DNA of 35,885 nucleotides, taken from positions 1-35,885 of the forward strand of contig NZ_JABXIN010000009.1 in assembly GCF_013373065.1 (NCBI RefSeq), in the 5' to 3' direction. Position numbers and translations under genes: made by a program. Of this stretch, positions 7,039-16,691 are shown piece by piece; position 1 is the first letter of the stretch; the number at the start of each line of letters is the position of its first letter. The stretch is from Algoriphagus sp. (GTDB lineage: Bacteria; Bacteroidota; Bacteroidia; Cytophagales; Cyclobacteriaceae). The notes beneath the pieces are model-generated. The model saw only the letters and a program-made list of their open reading frames with translations. It was not told the DNA's origin and searched no databases.

Positions 7039-8070
7039 TTACTCGAATTGAACATAATTTTCCCATCGCTCCAAAACACCCTGAAAATCATCTGGTAAGC
7101 TCGACTCAAAAAATAATTTCTCTTTTGTAATTGGATGCACGAATCCCAGGGATTTAGCATGAAGGGCTTGGCGAGGCATAATCTGAAAACAGTTTTCAAC
7201 AAAACTTTTATACTTCGAAAACTGCGTTCCTTTACGAATTTTATCTCCTCCATACATAGCATCGCTGAATAGCGGGTGACCTAGAAATTTCATGTGAGCC
7301 CGAATCTGATGCGTTCTGCCTGTCTCCAATCTACATTCTATCAAACTAACATAGCGGAGATGTTTGAGAACTTTCCAATGGGTTACAGCATGCTTTCCCT
7401 GACTTCCATCTGGGTAGACATCCATAACCTTCCGGTCCTTTGCACTTCTCCCTACATGACCTGTGATGGTCCCCTCATTTTCTTGAAAATCTCCCCAAAC
7501 TAAAGCCCAATAAGTCCGCTCTATCGTATGATGATAGAATTGCGCTGCCAAACCTGTCATTGCTTCTTCGGTTTTGGCAATTACCAAAAGTCCCGAGGTA
7601 TCCTTATCTATCCGATGGACTAAACCTGGACGTCCAACATTCCCCTTCATCTCCGGAAGTTGCTGAAAATGATAGACCAAGGCATTGACCAAGGTTCCTG
7701 TCCAGTTACCATGGGCTGGATGGGCCACCATCCCTGCAGGTTTATTGACTACCAATAAATATGCATCCTCAAAGATGATGTCCAGCGAGATGTTTTCAGG
7801 AATGACTTCGGTATCCCGAGGTTCCTTGGGAAGCATGACTCGAATATCATCAAAGGGTTTAACCTTATAATTGGATTTTGTGGGAAGTCCATTTACCAAT
7901 ACAAAACCATTATCTATTGCTTGTTGGACTTTGTTGCGAGTCGCATTGGCGACCTTTTCGGTTAGGAATTTATCGATTCGGACGAGGGACTGTCCTTTAT
8001 CTACTGCGATCCGATGATGCTCATAGAGGGCAATATCCTCTTCATCAAATTCCTCTTCCGTTGGTAACAT
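7039..8070 (-). CDS. rluD: RluA/RluD-family 23S rRNA pseudouridine synthase
   Basis: Converts specific uridines of large-subunit rRNA (or another RNA) to pseudouridine in the cytoplasm. An N-terminal S4 RNA-binding domain (about residues 25-85, RIDKFLTEKV ... VLVNGLPTKSNYKVK) is followed by the catalytic domain with NKPAGMVAHPAHGN and the signature HRIDKDTSGLLVIAKT, whose Asp is the nucleophile. Further family motifs are RTYWALVWG and ETGRTHQIRAHM. I chose ATG at 8070 (MLPTEEEF); the frame extends to a TTG at 8085 (348 aa), but ATG is preferred. The gene is divergent from the PLP enzyme gene with less than 50 bp between starts, so the promoter must sit very close to, or inside, that gene. Family assignment is firm; the exact target (RluD versus a paralogue) is not. 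Confidence 0.9.
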   Translation of the reverse strand: MLPTEEEFDEEDIALYEHHRIAVDKGQSLVRIDKFLTEKVANATRNKVQQAIDNGFVLVNGLPTKSNYKVKPFDDIRVMLPKEPRDTEVIPENISLDIIFEDAYLLVVNKPAGMVAHPAHGNWTGTLVNALVYHFQQLPEMKGNVGRPGLVHRIDKDTSGLLVIAKTEEAMTGLAAQFYHHTIERTYWALVWGDFQENEGTITGHVGRSAKDRKVMDVYPDGSQGKHAVTHWKVLKHLRYVSLIECRLETGRTHQIRAHMKFLGHPLFSDAMYGGDKIRKGTQFSKYKSFVENCFQIMPRQALHAKSLGFVHPITKEKLFFESSLPDDFQGVLERWENYVQFE

Positions 8071-8117
8071 GTTGTAAAAATACAAGGATCTCTCGTAACT
8101 TCCCCAAAAGCTTTTCC

Positions 8118-9041
8118 ATGCTGGACGCTAACCCTGTTATCAACCAACCGCTTGATCATCCCCTTTTAGAAGAAAAAGGGATAGAGCTATCGATAAAGCG
8201 ATTGGATTGGGTCCATGAATTCGTCCCCGGCAATAAGTTCTACAAACTCTTTTTCAATCTTCTACAAGCTAAACAGGAAAAGAAAAATACCCTGTTGACT
8301 TTTGGAGGCGCCTATTCCAATCACATTCATGCGGTGGCTCATGCGGCCCATCTTTTGGGATTTCATTCCATTGGAATCATCCGAGGTGAAGAAACACTCC
8401 CACTAAATCCTACATTAGCCGCTGCAAAAGCGCAGGGTATGGAGCTCCATTACATCTCCCGAAGCCAATATCGAGAAAAAACAACTCCAGAATTCCTTGA
8501 AAACCTGAAAACCTTATTTGGAGATTTCTACCTTATTCCGGAAGGAGGCACTAACCGAGAAGCTATTCAAGGAACGGAAAAAATCCTGGAAGAAGAGGAT
8601 GCTATTTACAGTCATATTTGTGTATCCATCGGGACAGGGGGGACTTTCGTGGGAATTTTGAAATCCGCATCTCCTCATCAAGAAATAGTGGGACTATCTT
8701 CGTTGAAGGGAAATTTTATACATCGGGAAATTGAAACCTTATTGGAAAAGTTTGAAACCGAGCCGAAAACTCATTTCAGCATTTCTACAGAATACCACTT
8801 TGGGGGCTACGCCAACTACCAGCAGCCTCTCATAGATTTTATTTGGTGGTTTTTTGAGACCTTTGGGATCGTCCTAGATCCCATTTATACAGGAAAAATG
8901 ATATTTGGAATTTGGGATCTAATCAAAAAAAACCATTTCCCTAGAGGTTCAAAAATTCTAGCCATCCATACCGGAGGCCTTCAAGGAAATGAAGGTTTTA
9001 CTTTTCAGACAGGGATCAAGCTTCCGCCTCTTTCAAGGTGA
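8118..9041 (+). CDS. PLP-dependent deaminase, ACC deaminase / D-cysteine desulfhydrase family
   Basis: Fold-type II PLP enzyme of about 307 residues. The sequence shows the family pattern: PGNKFYKLFFNLLQA with the likely PLP-binding lysine, TFGGAYSNHIHAVAHAA, the phosphate-binding loop SIGTGGTFVG, and a C-terminal DPIYTGKMIFGIWDL and IHTGGLQGNEGF. In this family it would deaminate 1-aminocyclopropane-1-carboxylate or, more commonly in non-plant-associated bacteria, desulfhydrate D-cysteine. The open frame starts much earlier (7878), but those 80 codons run antisense through the neighbouring rluD gene and look non-protein-like; ATG at 8118 gives the normal family N-terminus. The 3' end overlaps the convergent AlbA_2 gene by 26 bp. 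Substrate is not predictable from sequence alone. Confidence 0.85.
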   Translation: MLDANPVINQPLDHPLLEEKGIELSIKRLDWVHEFVPGNKFYKLFFNLLQAKQEKKNTLLTFGGAYSNHIHAVAHAAHLLGFHSIGIIRGEETLPLNPTLAAAKAQGMELHYISRSQYREKTTPEFLENLKTLFGDFYLIPEGGTNREAIQGTEKILEEEDAIYSHICVSIGTGGTFVGILKSASPHQEIVGLSSLKGNFIHREIETLLEKFETEPKTHFSISTEYHFGGYANYQQPLIDFIWWFFETFGIVLDPIYTGKMIFGIWDLIKKNHFPRGSKILAIHTGGLQGNEGFTFQTGIKLPPLSR

Positions 9042-9660
9042 AATAATCTTGGGATTCTTGGGGATGTATTTCTAAAACATTGGCCAAAACTAGCCTTACA
9101 AGCGTTTTACTGGCTAAAAACCGAGGCAATTTCGCTTCCCTCATGTACTCAGATAAAGTCACCTTATTTCTCTCGCCCAGTATTTTCATCAGCTTTTCTT
9201 CTTTTTCTCCATAGGTGAAAACAATATCTCGGGGGTTCTTACTTCGTTTCAGGATCTCCCACACTTCTCGGCTTGCCTGCACACTTTTATCATCAACCCG
9301 GATAAAGGCCCTTTTCCGATTCCCTTCCATGAAGTAATGAGGTCTGCTTTTACTCTGAGGGATATCAAAAATCGCTACCCCCTTCTTTTCATTGATCTTG
9401 TTGATTTCAACATCATAGTCAAGGTTGGGCTGGATCAATTCTGAAATTGCCTTTTCCAAAACAAATACCTCCTCCTCAATGAATCGCTGTCCACTTACGG
9501 TACCATCATCATCCACGCCTACCAATAGATAGCCTCCTTGCGTATTAGCCAAGGCAATAATTTCACGGACAATCTTCTCAGGATAAGCCGCTTTTTTCTT
9601 GAACTCTAAACAAAGTCCTTCCCCTTTTGAAGCGAGCTTTTTCAATTCCTGAAGTGTCAT
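9016..9660 (-). CDS. AlbA_2 (Schlafen-type) ATP-binding domain protein
   Basis: A 214-residue protein. The N-terminal half matches the AlbA_2 domain of Schlafen-like and transcription-regulator-like bacterial proteins: LCLEFKKKAAYPEKIVREI, ALANTQGGYLLVGVDDDGTV, then SRPHYFMEGNRKRAFIRVD. The C-terminal 60 residues (EKLMKILGERNKVTLSEYM ... LVRLVLANVLEIH) look like a winged helix, so DNA or RNA binding is a reasonable inference. Function is not established. It starts 12 bp after the uvrB stop on the same strand and probably shares its transcript. It overlaps the convergent PLP-enzyme gene by 26 bp at the 3' end. Confidence 0.8.
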   Translation of the reverse strand: MTLQELKKLASKGEGLCLEFKKKAAYPEKIVREIIALANTQGGYLLVGVDDDGTVSGQRFIEEEVFVLEKAISELIQPNLDYDVEINKINEKKGVAIFDIPQSKSRPHYFMEGNRKRAFIRVDDKSVQASREVWEILKRSKNPRDIVFTYGEKEEKLMKILGERNKVTLSEYMREAKLPRFLASKTLVRLVLANVLEIHPQESQDYFTLKEAEA

Positions 9661-9672
9661 GATTTCTCCTGC

Positions 9673-11715
9673 TTAGGTTCTTGGCCCTTGATTTAATTCA
9701 GCCAATCGGTTTTTTAGACTCATCCACTCATCACGCAAACGTGCGGCCTCCATAAAGTTCAATTCCTTGGCAGCCTTCTCCATTTGTTTTTGGGTTTGGG
9801 CAATGAGTTTTTCCAGCTTTTCCTTGCCCAAGTATTGAACAACCGGATCTGCAGCAATAGCCGCTTCTCCAGGCATCGGCTCTGCATATACCTTCGCATT
9901 TTTCTTGGAATCTGCCACTTTGGTCTGCCCCATGATTTTTTCCCGTGACTTGATCACTGTTTTCGGGGTGATTCCATGTTCTTCATTGTAAGCAGTTTGA
10001 AGAGCTCTTCGGCGTTTAGTTTCATCGATAGCCATTTGCATGGAATCTGTAATATGGTCGGCATACATGATCACCCGGCCTTCAGAATTACGGGCTGCCC
10101 TGCCTATAGTTTGTACCAAACTTCGCTCATTACGGAGAAATCCTTCCTTATCTGCATCCAAAATAGCGACCAAAGCCACCTCTGGTAAATCCAACCCTTC
10201 CCGGAGGAGGTTCACTCCTACTAACACATCGAATATTCCCAATCGAAGTTCCCGAAGGATTTCCACTCGATCCAAGGTTTTTACCTCGGAATGAATATAT
10301 CGAGATTTTACACCTGCGCGCTCCAAATATTTCTGGAGCTCCTCGGCCATTCGCTTAGTAAGCGTAGTGACCAATACCCTAGCCTCTTTTTTTATGGTTT
10401 GATCAATTTCCTCCAGCAGGTCATCAATTTGATTTTGACTAGGACGGACTTCAATGGTTGGATCCAACAATCCCGTAGGTCGAATAATCTGTTCGACTAC
10501 TACGCCTTCGGTCTTAGCAAGCTCATAATCGGCAGGTGTGGCTGAAACATAGATGACTTGATTGGTCAAATTTTCAAATTCATCAAACTTTAAAGGACGA
10601 TTGTCCAACGCGGAAGGCAAGCGGAAACCATAATCCACCAAATTGACCTTTCTGGAACGATCTCCTCCCCACATGGCCCGGATTTGAGGAACAGTTACAT
10701 GGGATTCATCAATTACTAAAAGATAATCATCGGGGAAATAATCCAATAAACAGAATGGCCGCATACCCGGCTTTCTTCTATCAAAATACCTCGAATAGTT
10801 TTCCACCCCTGAACAGTATCCCAATTCCCGAATCATTTCCAAATCAAATTCGGTTCGTTCCTGAAGTCGCTTGGCTTCGATGAACTTTCCTTCTTTTTCA
10901 AAGAAATTTACTTGAGCAACCATGTCATCCTGAATCTCATGAATGGCTTGGTTGATGGTTTCTCGGCCAGTCACAAAAAGATTTGCTGGAAAAATGGAAA
11001 TGATCTTCTCATCATTCAATTTCTTTCCACTTACCGGATCAATTCGCTGGATCGCTTCTATTTCATCTCCCCAAAAGAAAATCCGATAACCCCAATCCGC
11101 ATAAGCCACAAAAATATCCACTGTGTCTCCCTTCACGCGAAAGGTTCCATGGGTCAATTCATGCTGCGTTCGGGAATATAAAATATCCACCAACTTAAAC
11201 AGGAATTGATTCCGGGGAATTCGATCTCCTTCCTGCACGCGAATGACACTCTTTGCAAACTCCTCAGGATTCCCGATACCATAAATACATGAAACGGAGG
11301 CAACAACAATAACATCCCTTCTTCCGGTCAACAGCGAGGAGGTCGCGCTTAGTCGCAACTTTTCGATTTCCTCATTGATGGAAAGGTCTTTTTCGATATA
11401 GGTTCCCGAACTGGGAATAAAGGCCTCAGGCTGGTAGTAATCGTAATAGGAAATGAAATATTCAACCGCATTCTCAGGAAAAAACTGCTTGAATTCCCCA
11501 TATAACTGCGCGGCCAGGGTTTTATTATGACTCAAGACAAGGGTTGGACGCTGGACTTCTTGAATGACGTTGGCAATGGTAAAAGTTTTTCCAGAACCGG
11601 TAACTCCAAGAAGCACCTGGGCTGGATCGCCATTTGTAATCCCCTCCGTTAATTCGGAAATTGCCTTGGGCTGATCGCCTGTCGGCTGATAGTCTGATGT
11701 TAGTTTGAATTCCAT
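9673..11715 (-). CDS. uvrB: UvrABC excinuclease subunit B
   Basis: DNA-damage recognition and verification helicase-like subunit of nucleotide excision repair, acting with UvrA and UvrC. At 680 aa it has the normal family length. Visible features are Walker A GVTGSGKT (about residue 39), the DNA-clamping beta-hairpin region [20 protein letters not shown], the DESHVTVPQ helicase motif, [15 protein letters not shown] and TIGRAARN, and a C-terminal UVR/UvrC-interaction motif ([20 protein letters not shown]). The start is ATG at 11715. The 10-bp palindrome CCACTAGTGG sits 16 bp upstream of the start. The DUF4105 gene lies 50 bp upstream on the same strand and the AlbA_2 gene 12 bp downstream. Identification is secure. 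Confidence 0.98.
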   Translation of the reverse strand: MEFKLTSDYQPTGDQPKAISELTEGITNGDPAQVLLGVTGSGKTFTIANVIQEVQRPTLVLSHNKTLAAQLYGEFKQFFPENAVEYFISYYDYYQPEAFIPSSGTYIEKDLSINEEIEKLRLSATSSLLTGRRDVIVVASVSCIYGIGNPEEFAKSVIRVQEGDRIPRNQFLFKLVDILYSRTQHELTHGTFRVKGDTVDIFVAYADWGYRIFFWGDEIEAIQRIDPVSGKKLNDEKIISIFPANLFVTGRETINQAIHEIQDDMVAQVNFFEKEGKFIEAKRLQERTEFDLEMIRELGYCSGVENYSRYFDRRKPGMRPFCLLDYFPDDYLLVIDESHVTVPQIRAMWGGDRSRKVNLVDYGFRLPSALDNRPLKFDEFENLTNQVIYVSATPADYELAKTEGVVVEQIIRPTGLLDPTIEVRPSQNQIDDLLEEIDQTIKKEARVLVTTLTKRMAEELQKYLERAGVKSRYIHSEVKTLDRVEILRELRLGIFDVLVGVNLLREGLDLPEVALVAILDADKEGFLRNERSLVQTIGRAARNSEGRVIMYADHITDSMQMAIDETKRRRALQTAYNEEHGITPKTVIKSREKIMGQTKVADSKKNAKVYAEPMPGEAAIAADPVVQYLGKEKLEKLIAQTQKQMEKAAKELNFMEAARLRDEWMSLKNRLAELNQGPRT

Positions 11716-11730
11716 GATCCTATAGAAACA

Positions 11731-11740
11731 CCACTAGTGG
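11731..11740. promoter_or_regulatory. 10-bp perfect palindrome upstream of uvrB
   Basis: CCACTAGTGG is a perfect inverted repeat lying between the DUF4105 stop and the uvrB start, in the place expected for an operator. Whether a repressor such as LexA binds it is not known. A 10-bp palindrome can also occur by chance. Confidence 0.3.
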
Positions 11741-11765
11741 CATCAAAAGTTTAGCGCATTCAGAA

Positions 11766-12956
11766 TTAAGCCTTCAGCGTCCTATATTTTTCCAAATTGT
11801 AGTAGAGGTAATTGGTTCGAAGTATCAAAACCAACAAAATCGGAATCAAACTTGGATGAAGAGATTGCCATCCCAAAATCCAAAAAACAACTGCAGCATC
11901 CGCTAATATCAAAGCAGCAAGCAAATACTTTTTGACCCATGCTTTAGGTTGTTTTCGTAATAAAGCAAAGGCTAGAATCAAATGGCCTGGAAAAGCCCAG
12001 AGAATATTCCAATTCCACTGCGTGGCAGAATGTTCTGTCGCAAACCATAGTAAAAACACCACCACACCTAGGAGACCCAATACAAAAAACAAGACCATGT
12101 CAAATCCAAGGTAGAGCCGCTTTCGCTTAAACCCAATGTAAGTGATCAAGGTAAAGGCTATCGCAATTGCCCAAAACATCCAATAAGGATTGAAGGAATC
12201 CATTTCTGAATTTTGCTTGGGGAAATCAAGGAGGACCCTAGTTTCTTTCACCAAAGGACGGGTAGGACCATCTCCTACGATACTTGCCTTAGCAAAGGAC
12301 TTTTCCATGTAATCTGGAAGGAATTGGGCCTCCCAATTGGAAGCTTTTCGGTCAATAACCGCCCCCAAGGCCAAATCTATTCCCAGATCAGCCCAAGGCA
12401 TATTGATTACGTATTCATCAATTAAATCCCTGAAGGTCTTGTCTGTTTCATTCATTTCATCCTTGCTCCAGACCAATTTATCCCCTAAAACCAAGTCCAT
12501 GGCATCCCGAATACGAGTAGCACAATTGTCAAAAAAGAAGTCATATCGGTAAAACCGACGTTCTGGAAGGTAATTCACTTGAAGAAATTCCACCATGTAT
12601 CTCTCCTGTTCCAAAGAAAGGTCCAAGACCTGCTCTTTAATGCCTCGTTTTTCATTGGCATAGGTGGAAATAAAGTCAGCGTAGGAGCTTACACTGAGCA
12701 TGTAATCCAGCTTTCCAGCGGCAAATTTCCCATAGAAATTGGGAGTATTAAAGTTGAAGGTACCATAATTGAAAACATAGTCTGTCCCCTTGATTTTATC
12801 AAAAACCCGGATGGCACTGTGGCCAAAGGCCATATACAACTCATCTCCAGGATCACAAGTCAGCAAACTGATTTGATAAGTTTGGGCTTTTACATTACCG
12901 AAGTAACTGATAATCAAAAAAATAATTAGACCGAATACTTTCTTTTTCAATCTCAT
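11766..12956 (-). CDS. DUF4105 (Lnb-type) periplasmic domain membrane protein
   Basis: A 396-residue protein. A signal peptide (FGLIIFLIISYFGNVKAQ) is followed by a DUF4105 domain with a conserved AFGHSAIRVFD (His about residue 46), FNYGTFNFNTPNFYGKFAAG and FFFDNCATRIRDAMD. The His and the Asn-Cys pair suggest a cysteine-hydrolase-like (permuted NlpC/P60) active site, but the reaction is unknown. From about residue 265 there are four or five membrane helices (WMFWAIAIAFTLITYIGF ... VLFFVLGLLGVVVFLLWF ... LLAALILADAAVVFWIL). The globular part should therefore lie in the periplasm, tethered by its C-terminal membrane region. It is divergent from the T9SS cargo gene (39 bp) and 50 bp upstream of uvrB. 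Confidence 0.8.
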   Translation of the reverse strand: MRLKKKVFGLIIFLIISYFGNVKAQTYQISLLTCDPGDELYMAFGHSAIRVFDKIKGTDYVFNYGTFNFNTPNFYGKFAAGKLDYMLSVSSYADFISTYANEKRGIKEQVLDLSLEQERYMVEFLQVNYLPERRFYRYDFFFDNCATRIRDAMDLVLGDKLVWSKDEMNETDKTFRDLIDEYVINMPWADLGIDLALGAVIDRKASNWEAQFLPDYMEKSFAKASIVGDGPTRPLVKETRVLLDFPKQNSEMDSFNPYWMFWAIAIAFTLITYIGFKRKRLYLGFDMVLFFVLGLLGVVVFLLWFATEHSATQWNWNILWAFPGHLILAFALLRKQPKAWVKKYLLAALILADAAVVFWILGWQSLHPSLIPILLVLILRTNYLYYNLEKYRTLKA

Positions 12957-12995
12957 TTTATTAAATTAGTTATCCTTTTTCAACTTCTTTTTAAA

Positions 12996-15290
12996 ATGTT
13001 AGGTAGGGACAAAACGATGCCCCTTTGGCACCTTTTTAATGGCCGAATATACAGGATATTGTCGGCATTCGCAGTAGCAATCATTTGCTCCTACGGAATT
13101 GTTACGGCTCAGGAAATCGGCTCCTATCGGACCATTTCATCCGGAAACTTTCAGACAATAGCTATCTGGGAAGTTTATGATGGGAGTAATTGGATCCCTG
13201 CAAGCGCTCCTCCTGACCAAAACCATGACATTTACATCGATCAAACCCACCTACTCACTTTAACCCAAAATGAATCCGTAAAAAGTTTATTCATAAACGC
13301 GGAGGCTGGAGCAGGTCAGAAACTAAATCTCAATGGTTTTAATCTGGACATTTTTGGAACCCTACAGGGATTTGAAGGCCCAGCCCCTGGTATCCCCAAC
13401 AGAGCTTGGAATAGCATCAACTGGATCGGAAATTCAATTTCCTCCACTTTAACCTTCCGTGGTACTAGCCGAGTCATTATCCCTCAAAATGCTTGGAGTG
13501 CCCAATCAGATCGAAGTCGCTACTCAGTCATTTTTGATCCCGGACCCGGACAAACCTTGATTATTGAAGAAGCTTTCAAAGCGTTAAGTTTTACCATCCG
13601 ATCAGGAACGGTAATTCAGCGATTAGACACCAGTGTCAATCCTGCAAAATGTGCAACTTTTTCATTTAATACCGAAACAACAGTTTATGGAACAGGTCCC
13701 TATGGTGAATTTACTATAGAGGGAGGAGCACAATTAATCAGCGAGTGCGATGAAGGAATTCTATTCCGGTCAAGTTCGATAAGTGCATTACTCTTTTCGG
13801 TTCTTCCGGGCGGAGAGTTGATACTGGAAGGAGAAACCCCTCAAATTGAAGCAGCTAATTTTCAACTCAATGGAAAAATTATCCACCGTGGAGGTAGTGG
13901 ACCGAAATCCTTTTTGTCAAAAAGTTATCCTGACGCAGCGATCCCAAATTCAATTCATGATTTGGAACTTCAGGGAAGTGAGAACTTAACCTTACCTCCT
14001 GAACTATTTATAACAGGAGATTTGATTCAGTCCGGATCCGGTGAAATTATTGCAAATTCGAGCCATTTGCATTTTGTAGGAACCTCCGATCAACGGGTTG
14101 AAGGATTTCCCCTAACTACTGAAAACCTGACGCTAAATAAGCCGACGGGTGAGGTAATTACAGAGGAAAATATTTCCATATCCCATACTTTTTTCATCCA
14201 AAGCGGGAGTCTTAATCTAAATGGGAATGGATTGGAGGTTAATTCATCTGGTTTGGGAGGTATTTCCTATTCTGGAGGAAGCTGGAAAAATGTGGATGTT
14301 TTCACCTACCTAAATACACCCACTATTCTAACTGCAATCAACGGAACCTTTCCATTTGAAGATGTCCGAAATGGAGGGAATAGAACGGTTCAACTTTTAG
14401 GAAATACTGACGGAGGCAATCTAGAAATCCGGTTTACGGAGTATGAAGGTGCTGAATACAATTCGGGATTCAATGATACGGATGGGACCACTATTCTCTA
14501 TCGTCTATTTTCTTACTTCCAATTTTCTGGATTGAATCCAAGCACCGAGGAATTAAAAATGCGAATTTCTGCTGATCAACTTATTGTGGACGATGTCGAT
14601 GATCTTCGAATAGTCGGCACGGGATATGCGGCGCCTGGTAGCAATTTACCTGGCCTGGACCCAGTATTACTATGGGCAAGACGGCTTGTTCCTATCAATG
14701 ATCTAGAAGGCATCAACTTTACCGTTGGAAGCTTCCGAACCCTAAGTATTCTACCAATCGATTTTCTAAGCTTTGAAGTCAATAGACTTAATTCCAAAAG
14801 CATCCTAACTTGGGAAGTGGCGAATTCAAATCCAGGTATTTTTACTATTTACAGAAGCCTTGAACCAACCAAAAATTGGGATAAACTGATCGAAATACCC
14901 GTTCAAGATCAAAGCAGATATGAATTCATCGATCATTCAGCATCTTTATTTTACCCCTCCTATTATCGGATCAAACATTCTGAGGACCTCTCAAATCTTC
15001 ACTCTTGGTCTTCGACTATACTCCTAACACCAATAGGTATTTTACCGGAAACTGGAATTATTTTTCCTAACCCTCACAGTTCAGGGCCTATCTCTATAGA
15101 GATCCCAAAAGCGCTAATCAATCAGCCAATCAATTCACAAGTAATTAATCAAGCAGGCATCTCAATCTGGTATGCTCCTCACAAAAGGAAAAACCTTGAA
15201 CAGTTTTTAGAAAATGTTGCTCCCGGAACCTACCTAATCCGGATTTTTACCTCAGAACAAATGTTCACCTTCCGCTGGGTAAAAAAATAA
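12996..15290 (+). CDS. T9SS type A sorting-domain surface protein (764 aa)
   Basis: Probable secreted protein. A signal peptide (ILSAFAVAIICSYGIVTAQ) ends near residue 40. The next 70 residues, GSYRTISSGNFQTIAIWEVY with SAPPDQNHDIYIDQTHLLTL, resemble the start of many Bacteroidota beta-helix/LamG-free surface proteins. The middle is beta-rich without a motif I recognise. About residues 590-690 (LPIDFLSFEVNRLNSKSILTWEVA ... YYRIKHSEDLSNL) match the fibronectin-III-like module common before T9SS signals. The C-terminus (IIFPNPHSSGPISIEI ... GTYLIRIF ... FRWVKK) is a type A sorting domain. ATG at 12996 was taken; ATG at 13017 (MPLWHLF) gives a more typical signal-peptide length and is equally possible. 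Cargo function is unknown. Confidence 0.8.
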   Translation: MLGRDKTMPLWHLFNGRIYRILSAFAVAIICSYGIVTAQEIGSYRTISSGNFQTIAIWEVYDGSNWIPASAPPDQNHDIYIDQTHLLTLTQNESVKSLFINAEAGAGQKLNLNGFNLDIFGTLQGFEGPAPGIPNRAWNSINWIGNSISSTLTFRGTSRVIIPQNAWSAQSDRSRYSVIFDPGPGQTLIIEEAFKALSFTIRSGTVIQRLDTSVNPAKCATFSFNTETTVYGTGPYGEFTIEGGAQLISECDEGILFRSSSISALLFSVLPGGELILEGETPQIEAANFQLNGKIIHRGGSGPKSFLSKSYPDAAIPNSIHDLELQGSENLTLPPELFITGDLIQSGSGEIIANSSHLHFVGTSDQRVEGFPLTTENLTLNKPTGEVITEENISISHTFFIQSGSLNLNGNGLEVNSSGLGGISYSGGSWKNVDVFTYLNTPTILTAINGTFPFEDVRNGGNRTVQLLGNTDGGNLEIRFTEYEGAEYNSGFNDTDGTTILYRLFSYFQFSGLNPSTEELKMRISADQLIVDDVDDLRIVGTGYAAPGSNLPGLDPVLLWARRLVPINDLEGINFTVGSFRTLSILPIDFLSFEVNRLNSKSILTWEVANSNPGIFTIYRSLEPTKNWDKLIEIPVQDQSRYEFIDHSASLFYPSYYRIKHSEDLSNLHSWSSTILLTPIGILPETGIIFPNPHSSGPISIEIPKALINQPINSQVINQAGISIWYAPHKRKNLEQFLENVAPGTYLIRIFTSEQMFTFRWVKK

Positions 15291-15367
15291 AATCCCCTTT
15301 GAACGATTTGCAAGTCCAAAAAAGAAATGGAATTTTTTATCTTGAAAGGTAAACCCATTCTTAGCCT

Positions 15368-16681
15368 ATGACCATCTTCTTTGTCCTTGTAAGTATCGCC
15401 CTCTTGGTGTTGTTGATCGTATGGGCAAAGCTTAACCCCTTCTTGGCCTTCCTGATCGCTTCTATTGTTGCAGGTTTCCTGCTTGGATTGCCTATTGATC
15501 AAATCGCCGGTGCAGTACAAAAGGGAATGGGTAATCTTTTAGGCGACTTAGTTGTCGTCATTGTGATGGGGGCCATGCTGGGAAAATTAGTTGCAGAAAG
15601 TGGTGCTGCCCAGCGGATATCTGGATTTTTGATGGGCCTTTTTGGAAAAAACCGAATTACCTGGGCTATGTCTTTGACCGGACTTATTGTCGGAATTCCA
15701 CTTTTCTACAATGTAGGCTTTGTATTGCTAGTCCCCTTGGCTTTTACGGTAGCCTATCAATATCGCCTATCTGCAGTCTATGTGGGTATCCCTCTTTTAG
15801 CAGCCTTATCCGTCACTCATGGTTTTCTTCCTCCCCATCCATCTCCTGCTGCGCTGGTTGCTCAGTTTGAAGCGAATATGGGTCTAACACTTTTTTATGG
15901 ATTGCTGATTACCCTTCCAACTGTGGCAATTGCCGGTCCTATATTTGCCACGCGGCTAAAAAAGATTGAATCCCATCCACTTAAAACCTTTCAAGCAGAA
16001 CCTCTACCCGAATCAGAGCTTCCTGGCATTGCAAACAGCCTAATCACAGCATTATTGCCAGTTTTTCTACTCATCAGTACAACATTAATTAGCTTTCTTT
16101 TACCCGAAGGTCACCCCTCTTCCAGCGTGTTTTCTTTCTTAGGTGATCCTGGAGTCGTCATGTTAGTATCCGTCCTATATGCTACCTACTCCTTAGGCAT
16201 CAGAAGAAAGGCGCCCATGAAAAAACTCATGGAAAGCTACACCCAAGCGACCAAGGATATTGCCATGATTTTATTAATCGTAGCGGGAGCAGGGGCACTC
16301 AAACAAATATTTACGGATTCGGGAGTAAGTCAAGAAATCGCGGAAGGACTGCAATCTTGGTCGGTGCACCCCTTGATTTTAGCATGGACGATTACAGCGA
16401 TCATTCGAGTATGTGTGGGTTCAGCTACAGTGGCTGGATTGACTACTGCAGGGATCATTGCACCCATTATCCATACTATGAATGTGGACCCGAACCTTTT
16501 GGTCTTAGCCATAGGTGCGGGGAGTTTGATGTTCTCTCACTTCAATGACGCTGGCTTCTGGATGTACAAGGAGTTCTTCAACCTGAGCATCAAAGACACC
16601 ATAAAAACCTGGTCCTTGATGGAAACTCTGGTTGCTATCATCGGACTGATTGGCGTTTTGGCATTAGATCTCTTTATTTAA
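15368..16681 (+). CDS. GntP-family permease (gluconate:H+ symporter-like)
   Basis: A 437-residue integral inner-membrane protein with about 12 hydrophobic helices. Family features are the N-terminal LKLNPFLAFL-like segment (KLNPFLAFLIASIVAGFLLG), GAMLGKLVAESGAAQRIS, FLPPHPSPAA, GSATVAGLTTAGIIAP and the C-terminal HFNDAGFWMYKEFFNLS. GntP transporters carry gluconate or related hydroxy acids, and some carry D-serine; the substrate cannot be told here. The gene is followed after 10 bp by a RidA-family gene, so the two are likely one operon. No sugar-acid kinase or dehydrogenase gene is adjacent, which weakens a pure gluconate interpretation. Confidence 0.9.
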   Translation: MTIFFVLVSIALLVLLIVWAKLNPFLAFLIASIVAGFLLGLPIDQIAGAVQKGMGNLLGDLVVVIVMGAMLGKLVAESGAAQRISGFLMGLFGKNRITWAMSLTGLIVGIPLFYNVGFVLLVPLAFTVAYQYRLSAVYVGIPLLAALSVTHGFLPPHPSPAALVAQFEANMGLTLFYGLLITLPTVAIAGPIFATRLKKIESHPLKTFQAEPLPESELPGIANSLITALLPVFLLISTTLISFLLPEGHPSSSVFSFLGDPGVVMLVSVLYATYSLGIRRKAPMKKLMESYTQATKDIAMILLIVAGAGALKQIFTDSGVSQEIAEGLQSWSVHPLILAWTITAIIRVCVGSATVAGLTTAGIIAPIIHTMNVDPNLLVLAIGAGSLMFSHFNDAGFWMYKEFFNLSIKDTIKTWSLMETLVAIIGLIGVLALDLFI

Positions 16682-16691
16682 TTTAAAAACT

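Noticed and set aside
7878..8117. N-terminal extension of the PLP-enzyme reading frame
   Set aside because: These 80 codons are the antisense of rluD, and the ATG at 8118 gives the normal family N-terminus.
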